A DNA stretch of 64,000 bases from UBA1231 sp045652765 (GTDB taxonomy: Bacteria; Bacillota_I; Bacilli_A; ML615J-28; CAG-313). Both the position numbers and the translations under genes were made by a program. Positions within the stretch are counted from its first letter, which is position 1. Each line of letters begins with the position of its first letter. Shown one piece after another: positions 40,879 to 50,003 of this stretch. The notes beneath the pieces are model-generated. The model was not told the origin of the DNA and made no database searches. It saw only the letters and a program-made list of their open reading frames with translations. The stretch is taken from contig JAZOLG010000041.1 in the NCBI GenBank assembly GCA_045652765.1, positions 1 through 64,000 of the forward strand, given 5' to 3'.

Positions 40879-43360
40879 TAAGAAAACTTTAAATAGTATT
40901 ATTGACCAATTTGCAACAGAAACATTATTAAAAGAAAATTTAGAAAAAATTGTTGGAGAACGTTTTGGCAGATATTCGAAGTATGTTATTCAAGAACGTG
41001 CTTTGCCTGACATTCGTGATGGATTAAAACCAGTTCAAAGAAGAATTTTATATGCTTTATATAAATTAAAGATGTTCTCAGATAAACCATATAAAAAATC
41101 TGCTCGTTTAGTCGGTGAAGTAATTGGTAAATATCACCCACATGGTGATGCATCAGTTTATGATGCGGCTATTAGAATGAGCCAAGAATTCAAAACATTA
41201 GTTCCACTTATTGATGTTCATGGAAATAATGGTAGTATTGATGGTGACCCTGCAGCGGCGATGCGTTATACAGAATGTCGTTTAAGTAAATACGCAGAAC
41301 TATTATTACAAGATTTAGATAAAAGAACAGTTGGACTTGTCCCAAATTTCGATGATGAAGAATTAGAACCAATTGTCCTTCCAGCTAAATTTCCTTGTAT
41401 CTTAGTTAATGGTTCAACAGGTATTTCGCCTGCTTATGCGACAGACATTCCACCGCATAATCCAGTTGAAGTAATGGATGCAGTTATTGCAAAAATTGAT
41501 AATCCAAGAATGACTATCGATGAATTGATGGAAATTATGAAAGGTCCAGATTTTCCTACCGGCGGTATAGTCCATGGTAAAGATGCAATAAAAACAGCTT
41601 TTGAAACAGGTCGTGGAAAAGTAGTTGTTCGTTCTAAAACAGAAATTGTTTCAGACAAAAATGAAAATAAAATCATTATTACCGAAATTCCATATGAAGT
41701 TAATAAATCTAAACTAGTACAAAAGATGAATGATATGCTTGTTCAAAAAGAAGTTGATGGGGTTAAGGCAATTCGCGATGAATCAGATAGACATGGTTTA
41801 AGAATTGTAGTAGATGTTCGCAAGGATGTTGACCCTGGAAAAATCTTGACTTTCTTATTTAAAACAACTGAATTACAAGCAAATTATAGTTATAACATGG
41901 TAGCAATTGCTAATGGTAGACCATGTGTTATGGGTGTATTAGATATTCTAGATGCTTACATTGCTCACCAAAAAGAAGTTATGACTAACAAGTGTAATTT
42001 TGAATTACAAAAAAATGAACGACGTCTTCATATTGTAGATGGTTTAATTAGTATGGTATCAATTTTGGATGCTGTTATTAAAACAATTCGAAATTCACAA
42101 AATAAACGTAATGCTAAAGAAAACATTATGGCTAATTACAATTTTACAGAAATTCAAGCTGAAGCAATTGTTAATTTACAATTATATCGTTTAACTAATA
42201 CCGATATTTTTGAATTAAGAAAAGAAGCAAATGAATTAGAACAAAGTATTCGTAAACTTCGTCATATCTTAGATAGTGAAAGAGCGATGATGAAAGCTAT
42301 TAAAGACGAAATCAATCAAACAAAAGAAGTACTTAATTTTGAACGAAAGACTATTGTTGAGGATGAAGTTGAAGAAGTTACAGTAGCTAAGGAAGAATTA
42401 ATTTCTAAAGAAGATGCTATCATCATTATCACACATGAAGGTTATATTAAACGTATGACACGTAAAGCATATTCTGCTTTAAATATGAGTGAAGATCAAC
42501 AAACTAAAATTAAAGATGGCGATGTTATAAGCGATTTATATGAAGCCACTACTACAGATGTATTATTACAATTTACAGATCTTGGAAATTATGTTTATTT
42601 ACCTGTACACAGAATTCCTGAATGTAAACATAAAGATGTCGGAATTCATATTAGTACATTAATAGGCATGGAAAATAATGAAAAAGTCATTTTTTCAACT
42701 ATTGTATCTGACTTCTCGCAAGATAAATATGTTTTGATTGCGACAAAAGATGGTTTAATTAAACGTATCAAACTTGAAAAGTTAGAAGTTAATAGATATT
42801 CAAAAGTATTAAAAGCAACTAAATTACGTGATGGAGATAGAGTTGTATCGGCTGATATTTGTGAAGGACAAGATGTAGAGGTTGTCATTGCAACTAAAGA
42901 AGGCTATATGAACCGTTATGATGCTTCTGAGATTAGTGTTATTGAACCAGCCTCTTTTGGTGTTAAATCAATTGAAATGAAGAGTCGTCCTAAAGATGAA
43001 GTTGTTTCTGCTAAATATGTTCGTGAAAAAGATATTATCTTGTTGTTAACAAATCGTGGTAATATCAAACGTATGCGTCCTGAAGAAATCTTAAAAGGAA
43101 AGAAAAACCATGTAGGAAAGATGTACTTAAAAGTTGTACGTTCTAATTTACATGAAGCAATTCATATGGATGTTATTCATCATAAAAATGCTAATTCAAA
43201 TGTTGATAACTACATTATTACTGAAAAAGGTTCTGTTGTAATTGATTACACTGTATTAAGAATTGCGATTGCTGATAATGGTCGTAAGATGGTTCCAACA
43301 GATATGGGAACACCTAAATCATTAGTCATTTATCGAAATAATAATGATCTGGAACTATAA
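40871..43360 (+). CDS. parC: DNA topoisomerase IV subunit A
   Basis: This is an 829-residue cleavage/religation subunit. The breakage domain has RALPDIRDGLKPVQRRILYA, KSARLVGEVIGKYHPHGD and the active-site Tyr in AAMRYTECRLS. A coiled coil and a C-terminal six-bladed beta-pinwheel follow (repeats such as ITHEGYIKRM, IATKDGLIKRI, LTNRGNIKRM). It lacks a clear GyrA box (QRRGGKG), supporting ParC. GGAGG at 40857-40861 is 9 nt before ATG 40871. It ends in a strong terminator. Confidence 0.94.
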   Translation: MNSKKTLNSIIDQFATETLLKENLEKIVGERFGRYSKYVIQERALPDIRDGLKPVQRRILYALYKLKMFSDKPYKKSARLVGEVIGKYHPHGDASVYDAAIRMSQEFKTLVPLIDVHGNNGSIDGDPAAAMRYTECRLSKYAELLLQDLDKRTVGLVPNFDDEELEPIVLPAKFPCILVNGSTGISPAYATDIPPHNPVEVMDAVIAKIDNPRMTIDELMEIMKGPDFPTGGIVHGKDAIKTAFETGRGKVVVRSKTEIVSDKNENKIIITEIPYEVNKSKLVQKMNDMLVQKEVDGVKAIRDESDRHGLRIVVDVRKDVDPGKILTFLFKTTELQANYSYNMVAIANGRPCVMGVLDILDAYIAHQKEVMTNKCNFELQKNERRLHIVDGLISMVSILDAVIKTIRNSQNKRNAKENIMANYNFTEIQAEAIVNLQLYRLTNTDIFELRKEANELEQSIRKLRHILDSERAMMKAIKDEINQTKEVLNFERKTIVEDEVEEVTVAKEELISKEDAIIIITHEGYIKRMTRKAYSALNMSEDQQTKIKDGDVISDLYEATTTDVLLQFTDLGNYVYLPVHRIPECKHKDVGIHISTLIGMENNEKVIFSTIVSDFSQDKYVLIATKDGLIKRIKLEKLEVNRYSKVLKATKLRDGDRVVSADICEGQDVEVVIATKEGYMNRYDASEISVIEPASFGVKSIEMKSRPKDEVVSAKYVREKDIILLLTNRGNIKRMRPEEILKGKKNHVGKMYLKVVRSNLHEAIHMDVIHHKNANSNVDNYIITEKGSVVIDYTVLRIAIADNGRKMVPTDMGTPKSLVIYRNNNDLEL

Positions 43361-43368
43361 AGAATAAT

Positions 43369-43398
43369 TAAAATGGATTTCTATTGAAATCCATTTTA
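43369..43398 (+). terminator. Terminator after parC
   Basis: AAAATGGATTTC pairs with GAAATCCATTTT around TATT; the 3' arm ends in T residues. Confidence 0.8.
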
Positions 43399-43425
43399 TT
43401 AATTTAAAAAAAATTTTTTATATAT

Positions 43426-43454
43426 TTGAAATTTGATAAGGATTATGATATAAT
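43426..43454 (+). promoter_or_regulatory. Promoter of the cmk-rpsA fusion gene
   Basis: TTGAAA (43426-43431), 17-bp spacer, TATAAT (43449-43454) with extended TGA. Confidence 0.8.
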
Positions 43455-43478
43455 GCTTAATTGATTGAGGTGTATATT

Positions 43479-45539
43479 ATGTTTAGAATTGCAATCGATG
43501 GACCTGCTGGAAGTGGCAAAAGTTCAATATCTAAAATTTTATGTAAAGAGTTAAATTTTCAACATATCGATACAGGTTCAATGTATCGTGCAATTACTTT
43601 AAAAGCTTTACAATTAGGTATTAATCTTGAAAACGAAGATGAATATGATTTCCTTGAGACAACAAAGCTAGATATTCAAGAAGATAAAATTTTTATGGAT
43701 GGAATAGATGTGTCAAAAGATATTCGTTCAGTTGAAGTTACAACAAATGCATCTACACCTGCTAAATTAGGTCGAGTTCGTACTTTTTTAGTTGACATGC
43801 AAAGAGAACTTGCTGGAACTAGAAACATAATTATGGATGGACGAGATATTGGAACGGTAGTTTTACCAAATGCAGAGTTGAAAATTTATTTAGATGCTTC
43901 ACCTGAATGTCGTGCAATTCGCAGAATGAAAGAAAGAGAACTTGCTGGTATCGTAGTCCCTTTTGAAACAACACTTGAAGAAATTATAGTTAGAGATACC
44001 AAAGATTCTACAAGAGCAATTAGTCCTCTTAAGAAAGCTGACGATGCGATCGTCATCGATTCATCAAATATGACTATTGAAGAAGTAGTACAAACAATTA
44101 TTAGTTACATGAATGAAAGGGTTAATAAGAAAATGAGTGAAAATTTAATTACTATTAAAGAAGGTCAAGAAGTTACAGGAGTTATTAATAACGTTAGTAA
44201 AGACGCTATTTACCTTGAATTACCAAATGAGCAAAAAGGTGTTATTTACACTAATGACTTATCTGATTATGTAGAAGGTCAAAAATTAAGAGATTACTAC
44301 TTCGAAGGTGGAGAATTTACAGCTTTAGTTAAACAAATAGCTAAAGATAAAAAAACTGATAAAAACTTATACATTTTATCAACAAAATTATATAAAGCTC
44401 GTACAGATTTAAAAGTATTTGATGAATTAAAAGAAAAAGATGAAATAATTAGTGCTAAAGTTATGTTTGTTAATCATGCTGGTGCAGACTTGCTTTACAA
44501 AAACCATACAGATATTAAAGTTTTCTTACCACTTAAAAATGTTTATTTAAAAGAAGAAGCTTTACGTCAATTAAAAGGTCAAATGATCGATGTTGTTATT
44601 ACTAATGTTGATCATGATGCTATCAAAGTTATTGTTTCTAACTCAGCTGCACAAGCAAAAATGAAAAAAGCTAGATTTGAAGCTGCTTATAATGCATTAG
44701 AATTAAATTCAGTAGTTGAAGGTGTTGTTGAATCTATTACTGATTTTGGTGCTTTTGTTAAACTTGGTGAAGTTTCAGCTTTATTACATCGCAATGAATT
44801 AGATCATAAAATGGTTAGAAATGTTAATGATTATTTAAAAGTTGGACAAACAGTTACTGCTAAAATTATTAAATTAGAAGAAGGCAAAGTTGGTTTATCA
44901 TTAAAAGCTTTAAAATCTCATCCTTGGGATGTTTTAAATGAACAATTCCACGTTGGTGACGTATTTGAAGGTGAAGTTAAACAAATTATTCCTGCTGGTG
45001 TTCTTATTAAATTAACTGATGAATATGCTGGTTTAATGCCAAATGTTGAATATTCATGGCGTACTAATGAAAGAGTTGCTGATAATGTTAAAGAAGGAGA
45101 CACTTTAACTGTTAAAATTATGAATATTGATGCAGCCAAAAAACGTATTTCATTATCACATCGTGAAACTGTTGAAAACACTTGGAAAAATATTAATCTT
45201 CAAAAAGGTGCTGTAATTAATGTAGAAATTGCTAAAATTGAAGAAAAAGGTGCAGTTGTTAATTACGAAAATGTTTCTGGTTTCTTACCTGTAAATGAAG
45301 TTACTGAAGAAAAACGTATTGGTAAAGTTGATGAAGTTTATGCTATTGGCGAAAAAGTAGATGCAATGGTATTAGAATGTGATCCAGGTAAAGCTAAACT
45401 TGTAGTTAGTGTTAAGAAATTAGAAAACCAAAAAGAACGCGCTGAATTTGATAAATACTTCGAAAAACAAAAAGAAGAAACTCCTTCAACAACTTTTGCT
45501 GATTTATTAGGAGAATCTTTTAAAAAATTTGAAGAATAA
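43479..45539 (+). CDS. Fusion of cytidylate kinase with ribosomal protein S1-like domains
   Basis: Residues 1 to about 215 form CMP kinase, making CDP and dCDP: P-loop IAIDGPAGSGKSSISK, HIDTGSMYRAIT, IIMDGRDIGTVV and RDTKDSTRAISPL. From about residue 219 there are S1 RNA-binding modules, the clearest being VVEGVVESITDFGAFVKLG and the following repeat ending RISLSHRETVENTW. In B. subtilis cmk and rpsA/ypfD are separate adjacent genes; here they are one frame of 686 residues. An internal ATG at 44133 with AAAGGG upstream could give free S1. ATG 43479 follows GAGGTG. der follows, as in Bacillus. Confidence 0.92.
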   Translation: MFRIAIDGPAGSGKSSISKILCKELNFQHIDTGSMYRAITLKALQLGINLENEDEYDFLETTKLDIQEDKIFMDGIDVSKDIRSVEVTTNASTPAKLGRVRTFLVDMQRELAGTRNIIMDGRDIGTVVLPNAELKIYLDASPECRAIRRMKERELAGIVVPFETTLEEIIVRDTKDSTRAISPLKKADDAIVIDSSNMTIEEVVQTIISYMNERVNKKMSENLITIKEGQEVTGVINNVSKDAIYLELPNEQKGVIYTNDLSDYVEGQKLRDYYFEGGEFTALVKQIAKDKKTDKNLYILSTKLYKARTDLKVFDELKEKDEIISAKVMFVNHAGADLLYKNHTDIKVFLPLKNVYLKEEALRQLKGQMIDVVITNVDHDAIKVIVSNSAAQAKMKKARFEAAYNALELNSVVEGVVESITDFGAFVKLGEVSALLHRNELDHKMVRNVNDYLKVGQTVTAKIIKLEEGKVGLSLKALKSHPWDVLNEQFHVGDVFEGEVKQIIPAGVLIKLTDEYAGLMPNVEYSWRTNERVADNVKEGDTLTVKIMNIDAAKKRISLSHRETVENTWKNINLQKGAVINVEIAKIEEKGAVVNYENVSGFLPVNEVTEEKRIGKVDEVYAIGEKVDAMVLECDPGKAKLVVSVKKLENQKERAEFDKYFEKQKEETPSTTFADLLGESFKKFEE

Positions 45540-45549
45540 TTACTAAAAG

Positions 45550-45580
45550 AAGATTTATCTTATTGATAAATCTTTCTTTA
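45550..45580 (+). terminator. Weak hairpin terminator or attenuator before der
   Basis: AAGATTTATC pairs with GATAAATCTT around TTATT, followed by an interrupted T-rich tail. No separate der promoter is evident, so some read-through is expected. Confidence 0.55.
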
Positions 45581-45596
45581 TTAATAGGAGGTAAAA

Positions 45597-46904
45597 ATGA
45601 ATCGTGGAGTTGTTGCGATTGTCGGTCGACCAAATGTTGGTAAATCAAGTATTTTTAATCGATTAGTCGCTGAAAAAAATGCGATTACAGATGACCAAAG
45701 CGGAATTACTCGTGACCGTTTATATGGTAAGTGTGAATGGTTAGACCAAGAGTTTTCTGTTATTGATACAGGTGGAATTGAAATTAAAGATGTTCCATTT
45801 ATGGATGAAATAATTGCTCAAGCTCAACTTGCCATGGATGAAGCTGATGTTATTGTTTTTGTAGTCGATGGACGAGTTGGTGTTACTAATCAAGATCAAG
45901 ATGTTATGAACATATTACATCGTACTAAAAAACCTGTTATCGTTGCTGCTAATAAAATTGATGATATAAATTTAAAAGATAACATTTATGATTTCTATAA
46001 TTTTGGTGTTGAAGAAGTATTTCCTGTATCAGCAATTCATGGTATTGGAATAGGCGATATGCTTGATAAGATTGTTTCTTTGTTACCACTTAAAAAAGAT
46101 AAATCTTATGATGATGCAATTGAATTTTGTATTATCGGGCAACCTAATGTTGGTAAAAGTTCATTAACTAATGCTATTTTAGGTACTGAAAGAGTTATTG
46201 TTAGTGATATTGCGGGAACTACAAGAGATGCGATTGATACACCTTTTGTCCGTGATGGAAAAAATTATGTTGTAATTGATACAGCTGGTATTCGTAAACA
46301 AGGAAAAGTTTATGAAAATGCTGAAAAATATAGTTTCTTAAGAGCTATTAAAGCAGTTGAAAGAGCTAGTATTACTTTAATTGTCTTAGATGGTAGTAAA
46401 GAAATTGAAGAACAAGATAAAAGAATTGCTGGATATCCACTCGAGGTTAATTCAGCAGTAATTATTGTTGTAAATAAGTGGGATTTAGTTAATAAAGATA
46501 GCAAAACAATGAACAAATATATTGAAAAAATTCGTAGTCATTTCTTGTATCTAGGATATGCACCGATTGTTTTCTTATCAGCATTACAAAATGAACGCAT
46601 TCAAACATTGTTTGATACTATTAACGAAGTATATGAAAACTATACAAGACGTATTCCAACAAATGTTTTAAACGATGTAATCTTAGATGCTACGTTGTTT
46701 TTTCCAGCCGCAACTTTTAATGGCGGAATGCTTAAAGTAAATTATGTATCCCAAGTTTCAAGTGCTCCACCTACATTTGTTTTCTTTGTTAATGATCCAA
46801 AGTATTTACATTTTTCATATCAAAGATATCTTGAAAATCAAATCAGAAAAAGTTTTATTTTTGATGGTGCTCCAATTAAAATGATTTTTAGAAAAAAAGA
46901 ATAA
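45597..46904 (+). CDS. der: GTPase Der (EngA)
   Basis: This 435-residue ribosome-assembly GTPase has two tandem G domains and a C-terminal KH-like domain. G domain 1: GRPNVGKSSIFN, DTGGIE, NKID. G domain 2: GQPNVGKSSLTN (about residue 181), DTAGIR, NKWD. The C-terminal domain contains RIPTNVLNDVI and the ending MIFRKKE. It acts in 50S subunit maturation. AGGAGG precedes ATG 45597. Confidence 0.97.
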   Translation: MNRGVVAIVGRPNVGKSSIFNRLVAEKNAITDDQSGITRDRLYGKCEWLDQEFSVIDTGGIEIKDVPFMDEIIAQAQLAMDEADVIVFVVDGRVGVTNQDQDVMNILHRTKKPVIVAANKIDDINLKDNIYDFYNFGVEEVFPVSAIHGIGIGDMLDKIVSLLPLKKDKSYDDAIEFCIIGQPNVGKSSLTNAILGTERVIVSDIAGTTRDAIDTPFVRDGKNYVVIDTAGIRKQGKVYENAEKYSFLRAIKAVERASITLIVLDGSKEIEEQDKRIAGYPLEVNSAVIIVVNKWDLVNKDSKTMNKYIEKIRSHFLYLGYAPIVFLSALQNERIQTLFDTINEVYENYTRRIPTNVLNDVILDATLFFPAATFNGGMLKVNYVSQVSSAPPTFVFFVNDPKYLHFSYQRYLENQIRKSFIFDGAPIKMIFRKKE

Positions 46905-46932
46905 AAAGTTCCAATAAAATGGAACTTTTTTT
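46903..46932 (+). terminator. Terminator after der
   Basis: AAAGTTCCA pairs with TGGAACTTT around ATAAAA, with a T-run to 46932. Confidence 0.85.
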
Positions 46933-46951
46933 CGTTTTATATAAAGAATAA

Positions 46952-46980
46952 TTGTTTTAGAAAAATCATTATGGTATAAT
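46952..46980 (+). promoter_or_regulatory. Promoter of the ECF sigma gene
   Basis: TTGTTT (46952-46957), 17-bp spacer, TATAAT (46975-46980) with extended TGG. This is a SigA-type promoter, so autoregulation is not evident. Confidence 0.65.
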
Positions 46981-46998
46981 TAGTATGAGGTACTTATT

Positions 46999-47505
46999 AT
47001 GACTGAAGCATTAATGATAAAAAGATTAAGAAATCATGATGAAGAAGCTTTTGACTATTGTTATTTCACATATAAAAATTTAGTATACTTTCATATTATA
47101 AAAATAGTCAAAAATAAAGAACTTTCTGAAGAACTTATGCAAGATACTTTTTTGAAAATGTATCAAAGTATTGATAAGTTTGATGGAAGATACTTTAAAG
47201 CATGGCTTTTAAAAATTGCTGGAAATCTTGCAATTAGTGAACTTAGAAAAAATAATGATACTGTAGAGTATAACGACAACATTATTTCTAAAGAAGTTGT
47301 TGATATGTATAGTCATAATGATTTAATGAGTGATTTAAAAGGAATTTTGACTGATGATGAGTACCTAATTGTTGTATACAAAATAATATATAATATGAAA
47401 ATAAAAGAAATTGCTGAAGTATTTAATATTCCTATTGGTACTGCTGGATGGAAATATAATGAAGCAATTAAAAAAGCAAAGAAATATTTTAAGGAGGTTA
47501 AATAG
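46999..47505 (+). CDS. ECF-type RNA polymerase sigma factor
   Basis: This 168-residue sigma-70 family protein has only regions 2 and 4. Region 2 spans DEEAFDYCYFTYKNLVYFHI to ELMQDTFLKMYQSIDKF and KAWLLKIAGNLAISELRK. Region 4 contains IIYNMKIKEIAEVFNIPIGTAGWKYNEAIKKAKK, a helix-turn-helix. It is followed after 1 bp by a single-pass membrane protein, the arrangement of a sigma and anti-sigma pair. The regulon cannot be read from the window. Confidence 0.9.
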   Translation: MTEALMIKRLRNHDEEAFDYCYFTYKNLVYFHIIKIVKNKELSEELMQDTFLKMYQSIDKFDGRYFKAWLLKIAGNLAISELRKNNDTVEYNDNIISKEVVDMYSHNDLMSDLKGILTDDEYLIVVYKIIYNMKIKEIAEVFNIPIGTAGWKYNEAIKKAKKYFKEVK

Positions 47506-47506
47506 A

Positions 47507-48070
47507 ATGAATATTAAAAATAAAATTCGTAGTTCATGGCATAATCCTAAATTACCTAATGATTTTCTAAAGAAAAATGAACTTGAATTCACAAAGACAA
47601 AGTCTTTTAGAATATCATTTCCTGCTTATTTTATTTCAATTGCTAGTTTGATAATTGCATTTGTATCAATTTTTGTTTATGCAAATTTTAAATTTAAGAA
47701 AAATGATTTAAATGAAACTCCAATAGTAAATATTGATTTTGGTACATTAAATCCAATAGAATTGTCAATAAAAGCTAATGAAGTTAATAAAATTCATATC
47801 AAAAATGTTAGTTATTATAATGTTAGAGGTAATTTTGCTTTGTGGTTTAACAATTTAGATATTAAAAAAAGCAAAGTTGATTATAACACGATTAATTTAA
47901 AAACATTTGTTGATGGTATTAATCCAGTAAGATTAGGTATTGCTAATGATGAGTATACATTATTTTTTACTAAACATAATTATTTAGTAGTCTGTTATTC
48001 TGATAAATATATAATGTATGACTTGCCAAATGCAGATTTATTACTTGAAAGTTTTTCATCTTCCTTTTAA
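47507..48070 (+). CDS. Single-pass membrane protein, candidate anti-sigma factor
   Basis: This 187-residue protein has a basic cytoplasmic N-terminus of about 33 residues and one membrane helix (about 35-57, ISFPAYFISIASLIIAF). It also has an extracytoplasmic domain of about 125 residues rich in Asn, Asp and Lys, with no recognisable family. AAGGAGG lies within the end of the sigma gene, giving coupled translation. No zinc-binding HxxxCxxC motif is visible in the N-terminus, so it would be an atypical anti-sigma. The role is inferred from position. Confidence 0.6.
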   Translation: MNIKNKIRSSWHNPKLPNDFLKKNELEFTKTKSFRISFPAYFISIASLIIAFVSIFVYANFKFKKNDLNETPIVNIDFGTLNPIELSIKANEVNKIHIKNVSYYNVRGNFALWFNNLDIKKSKVDYNTINLKTFVDGINPVRLGIANDEYTLFFTKHNYLVVCYSDKYIMYDLPNADLLLESFSSSF

Positions 48071-48095
48071 CATTTTCTAAAGTCTTGCATATAAT
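48067..48095 (+). promoter_or_regulatory. Promoter of the SpoVIF-like gene
   Basis: TTAACA (48067-48072), 17-bp spacer, TATAAT (48090-48095). The overlapping CATATAAT also resembles a SigE -10, but no matching -35 is seen. Confidence 0.45.
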
Positions 48096-48112
48096 AATGT
48101 GAGAGGTGTAAA

Positions 48113-48343
48113 ATGAATCGAGTATTAAACTTTATTTCTGAAAACAATATTGATCCAGCGTCTTTATTTCAACTAGTAGAAAAAGTTCAACAAATGGACT
48201 TATCTAATGAAGAAAGTATTAGACAAGTGATAAGGGATGTTTCTAGACTAGCAAATCGTCCTGTTGATAAGAATCAAGAAAACAAAATTGTTCAAGAAAT
48301 TTTGAAAAATGGTATCAATGATAATTTATTTAACATGATTTAA
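48113..48343 (+). CDS. SpoVIF-like small sporulation protein (stage VI, YjcC family)
   Basis: This is a 76-residue soluble helical protein. The segment RQVIRDVSRLANRPVDKNQE followed by NKIVQEILKNG matches the pattern I recall from B. subtilis SpoVIF (IRQVAxIANRPVPKxxEDKIV), a coat-assembly factor. The preceding DLSNEESIRQ also fits (FKDERTVRS). GAGAGGTG precedes ATG 48113. It is a single gene between the sigma pair and the CorC gene. Assignment rests on one short motif and is moderately sure. Confidence 0.65.
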   Translation: MNRVLNFISENNIDPASLFQLVEKVQQMDLSNEESIRQVIRDVSRLANRPVDKNQENKIVQEILKNGINDNLFNMI

Positions 48344-48370
48344 TAACAAGGGAAACCTTGTTATTTTTTT
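48342..48370 (+). terminator. Terminator after the SpoVIF-like gene
   Basis: AATAACAAGG pairs with CCTTGTTATT around a GAAA tetraloop, followed by T residues. Confidence 0.9.
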
Positions 48371-48388
48371 ACCCTAATAATGTTTAAT

Positions 48389-48417
48389 TTGACATTTTAT
48401 AATAAATATAGTATAAT
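48389..48417 (+). promoter_or_regulatory. Promoter of the CorC-type gene
   Basis: TTGACA (48389-48394), 17-bp spacer, TATAAT (48412-48417); full consensus. Confidence 0.85.
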
Positions 48418-48465
48418 ATATACACTGATTTTATCAGAAAAAATTAGAAAAGGTGGTGTTGTTAC

Positions 48466-49899
48466 TTGAGTCCCCTCAGGTATTTTAATCTAATTGGCGC
48501 TAACGAAACTTTATTATTATGGCCAGTTGGAACAATTGCTATTAGTGTTGCAATTGTGATTTTAATTATTTGTTCTAGTTTCTTTTCTGCTTCTGAAACT
48601 GCATACTCTACTGTAAATATTATGCGTCTTCGTACAAACGTTGAAGAAAAACAAAAGGGTGCAAAAGAAGCATTATGGATTGCTGAACATTTTGATCGTA
48701 CTTTAACAACTATTTTAGTAGGAAATAATATTGTTAATATTGCTGCTACTACGCTTGCAGCTTTAGTTTTAAGTGATTTAATTAAAAATCCTACTTTATC
48801 AAATATTGCTAACGTTGTTGGTATGACTATTGTTGTACTTATTTTTGGTGAAATTATTCCAAAATGTCGTGCAAAAGAAAGCGCAGAAAAACTTGCATTG
48901 CGATATGCGAAGTTAATGAGAATTATTATTAAGGTGTTATATCCAATTACTTCGTTTTTCATGTGGCTTAGAAAGCGCATGGTTAAAAAAAATGAAGAGG
49001 TTACACCTACTGTTACTGAATCTGAACTTGAATCAATTATTGATACTATGGAAGAGGAAGGCGTTATAGATGCAGATGATGCTGATTTAATGCAAAGTGT
49101 CTTAGATATTAGTGAACGTACTATTTATGATATTATGGTTCCTCGTGTTGATATTATTGGCGTTGAAGTTGAAATGTCAGTTGAAGAAATTAGAAATATT
49201 TTCTTTGAAAACAAATATTCTAGACTTCCAGTTTATCGTGATGACAAGGATCATATATTAGGTATTTTAAGTGAACGTGACTTTTTCACATTCTTGCTTA
49301 AAAACAAAACTACTGCTAAGTTTAATATTTTAGAATTAATAACTAGACCATTATATGTTTCTAAGACAATGAAAGTTGATGATTTAATTAGACGCATGCA
49401 AATTGAAAAGAAACATTTTGCCATTGTTTCAGATGAATATGGTGGTACAAGTGGTATTGTTACTATGGAAGATGCTTTAGAAGAAATCGTTGGAGAAATT
49501 TATGATGAACATGATGACAACGATGATAACACTGATATTGTAAAAATTAGTGATAATGTTTATGAAGTTGAAGCCGATGTTCCACTAGATGATTTATATG
49601 AAATTTTAGAACTTGGTAAAGCTCCTGAATCATCATATACAAATGTTGGTGGGTTCTTATATAGTCTTGCTGAACAAGTGCCTACAGAAGGTGAAATTTT
49701 ATTGTGGCATACTTCTGTAATGAAAGAGTCTGAAGATGAAATGATTGAAGAAACAAAATATGAACTTCAATTTACAATATTAGAAGTAAAAGAAAGAAGA
49801 ATCATTAAAGCAAAATTAGAAATAAATGAAATTGTTGAAAATGATGAATCTAAAGATATTGAAGAGTCTAAAGAAAATGAAAATTCTGAAGAACTATAA
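48466..49899 (+). CDS. CNNM/CorC (hemolysin-family) membrane protein with CBS domains
   Basis: This 477-residue protein starts at TTG 48466 with AAAGGTGGTG upstream. An N-terminal DUF21 membrane domain (about residues 15-180; FFSASETAYSTV, VGNNIVNIAATT, FGEIIPK) precedes two CBS domains (IMVPRVDIIGV..., VSDEYGGTSGIVTMEDALEEIVGEI) and a CorC_HlyC transporter-associated domain (YEVEADVPLDDLYEIL). The acidic C-terminal tail is Glu-rich. Family members are linked to Mg2+ or Co2+ efflux. It is preceded by a consensus promoter and followed by a terminator. Confidence 0.92.
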   Translation: MSPLRYFNLIGANETLLLWPVGTIAISVAIVILIICSSFFSASETAYSTVNIMRLRTNVEEKQKGAKEALWIAEHFDRTLTTILVGNNIVNIAATTLAALVLSDLIKNPTLSNIANVVGMTIVVLIFGEIIPKCRAKESAEKLALRYAKLMRIIIKVLYPITSFFMWLRKRMVKKNEEVTPTVTESELESIIDTMEEEGVIDADDADLMQSVLDISERTIYDIMVPRVDIIGVEVEMSVEEIRNIFFENKYSRLPVYRDDKDHILGILSERDFFTFLLKNKTTAKFNILELITRPLYVSKTMKVDDLIRRMQIEKKHFAIVSDEYGGTSGIVTMEDALEEIVGEIYDEHDDNDDNTDIVKISDNVYEVEADVPLDDLYEILELGKAPESSYTNVGGFLYSLAEQVPTEGEILLWHTSVMKESEDEMIEETKYELQFTILEVKERRIIKAKLEINEIVENDESKDIEESKENENSEEL

Positions 49900-49922
49900 A
49901 GCGATAGCTTTATAGTTTTTTT
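49893..49922 (+). terminator. Terminator after the CorC-type gene
   Basis: ACTATAAAGC pairs with GCTTTATAGT around GATA, then a run of T. Confidence 0.9.
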
Positions 49923-50003
49923 GTTGCAAAATTTTAGCGTTTTAATATAAAAAAAAGTATAATTATGTTATAATAAGTTAATAAAAAAATAAGGAGATTA
50001 CTT

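Noticed and set aside
47411..47506. N-terminal extension of the candidate anti-sigma protein
   Set aside because: It overlaps the conserved region 4 of the sigma gene; AAGGAGG points to ATG 47507.
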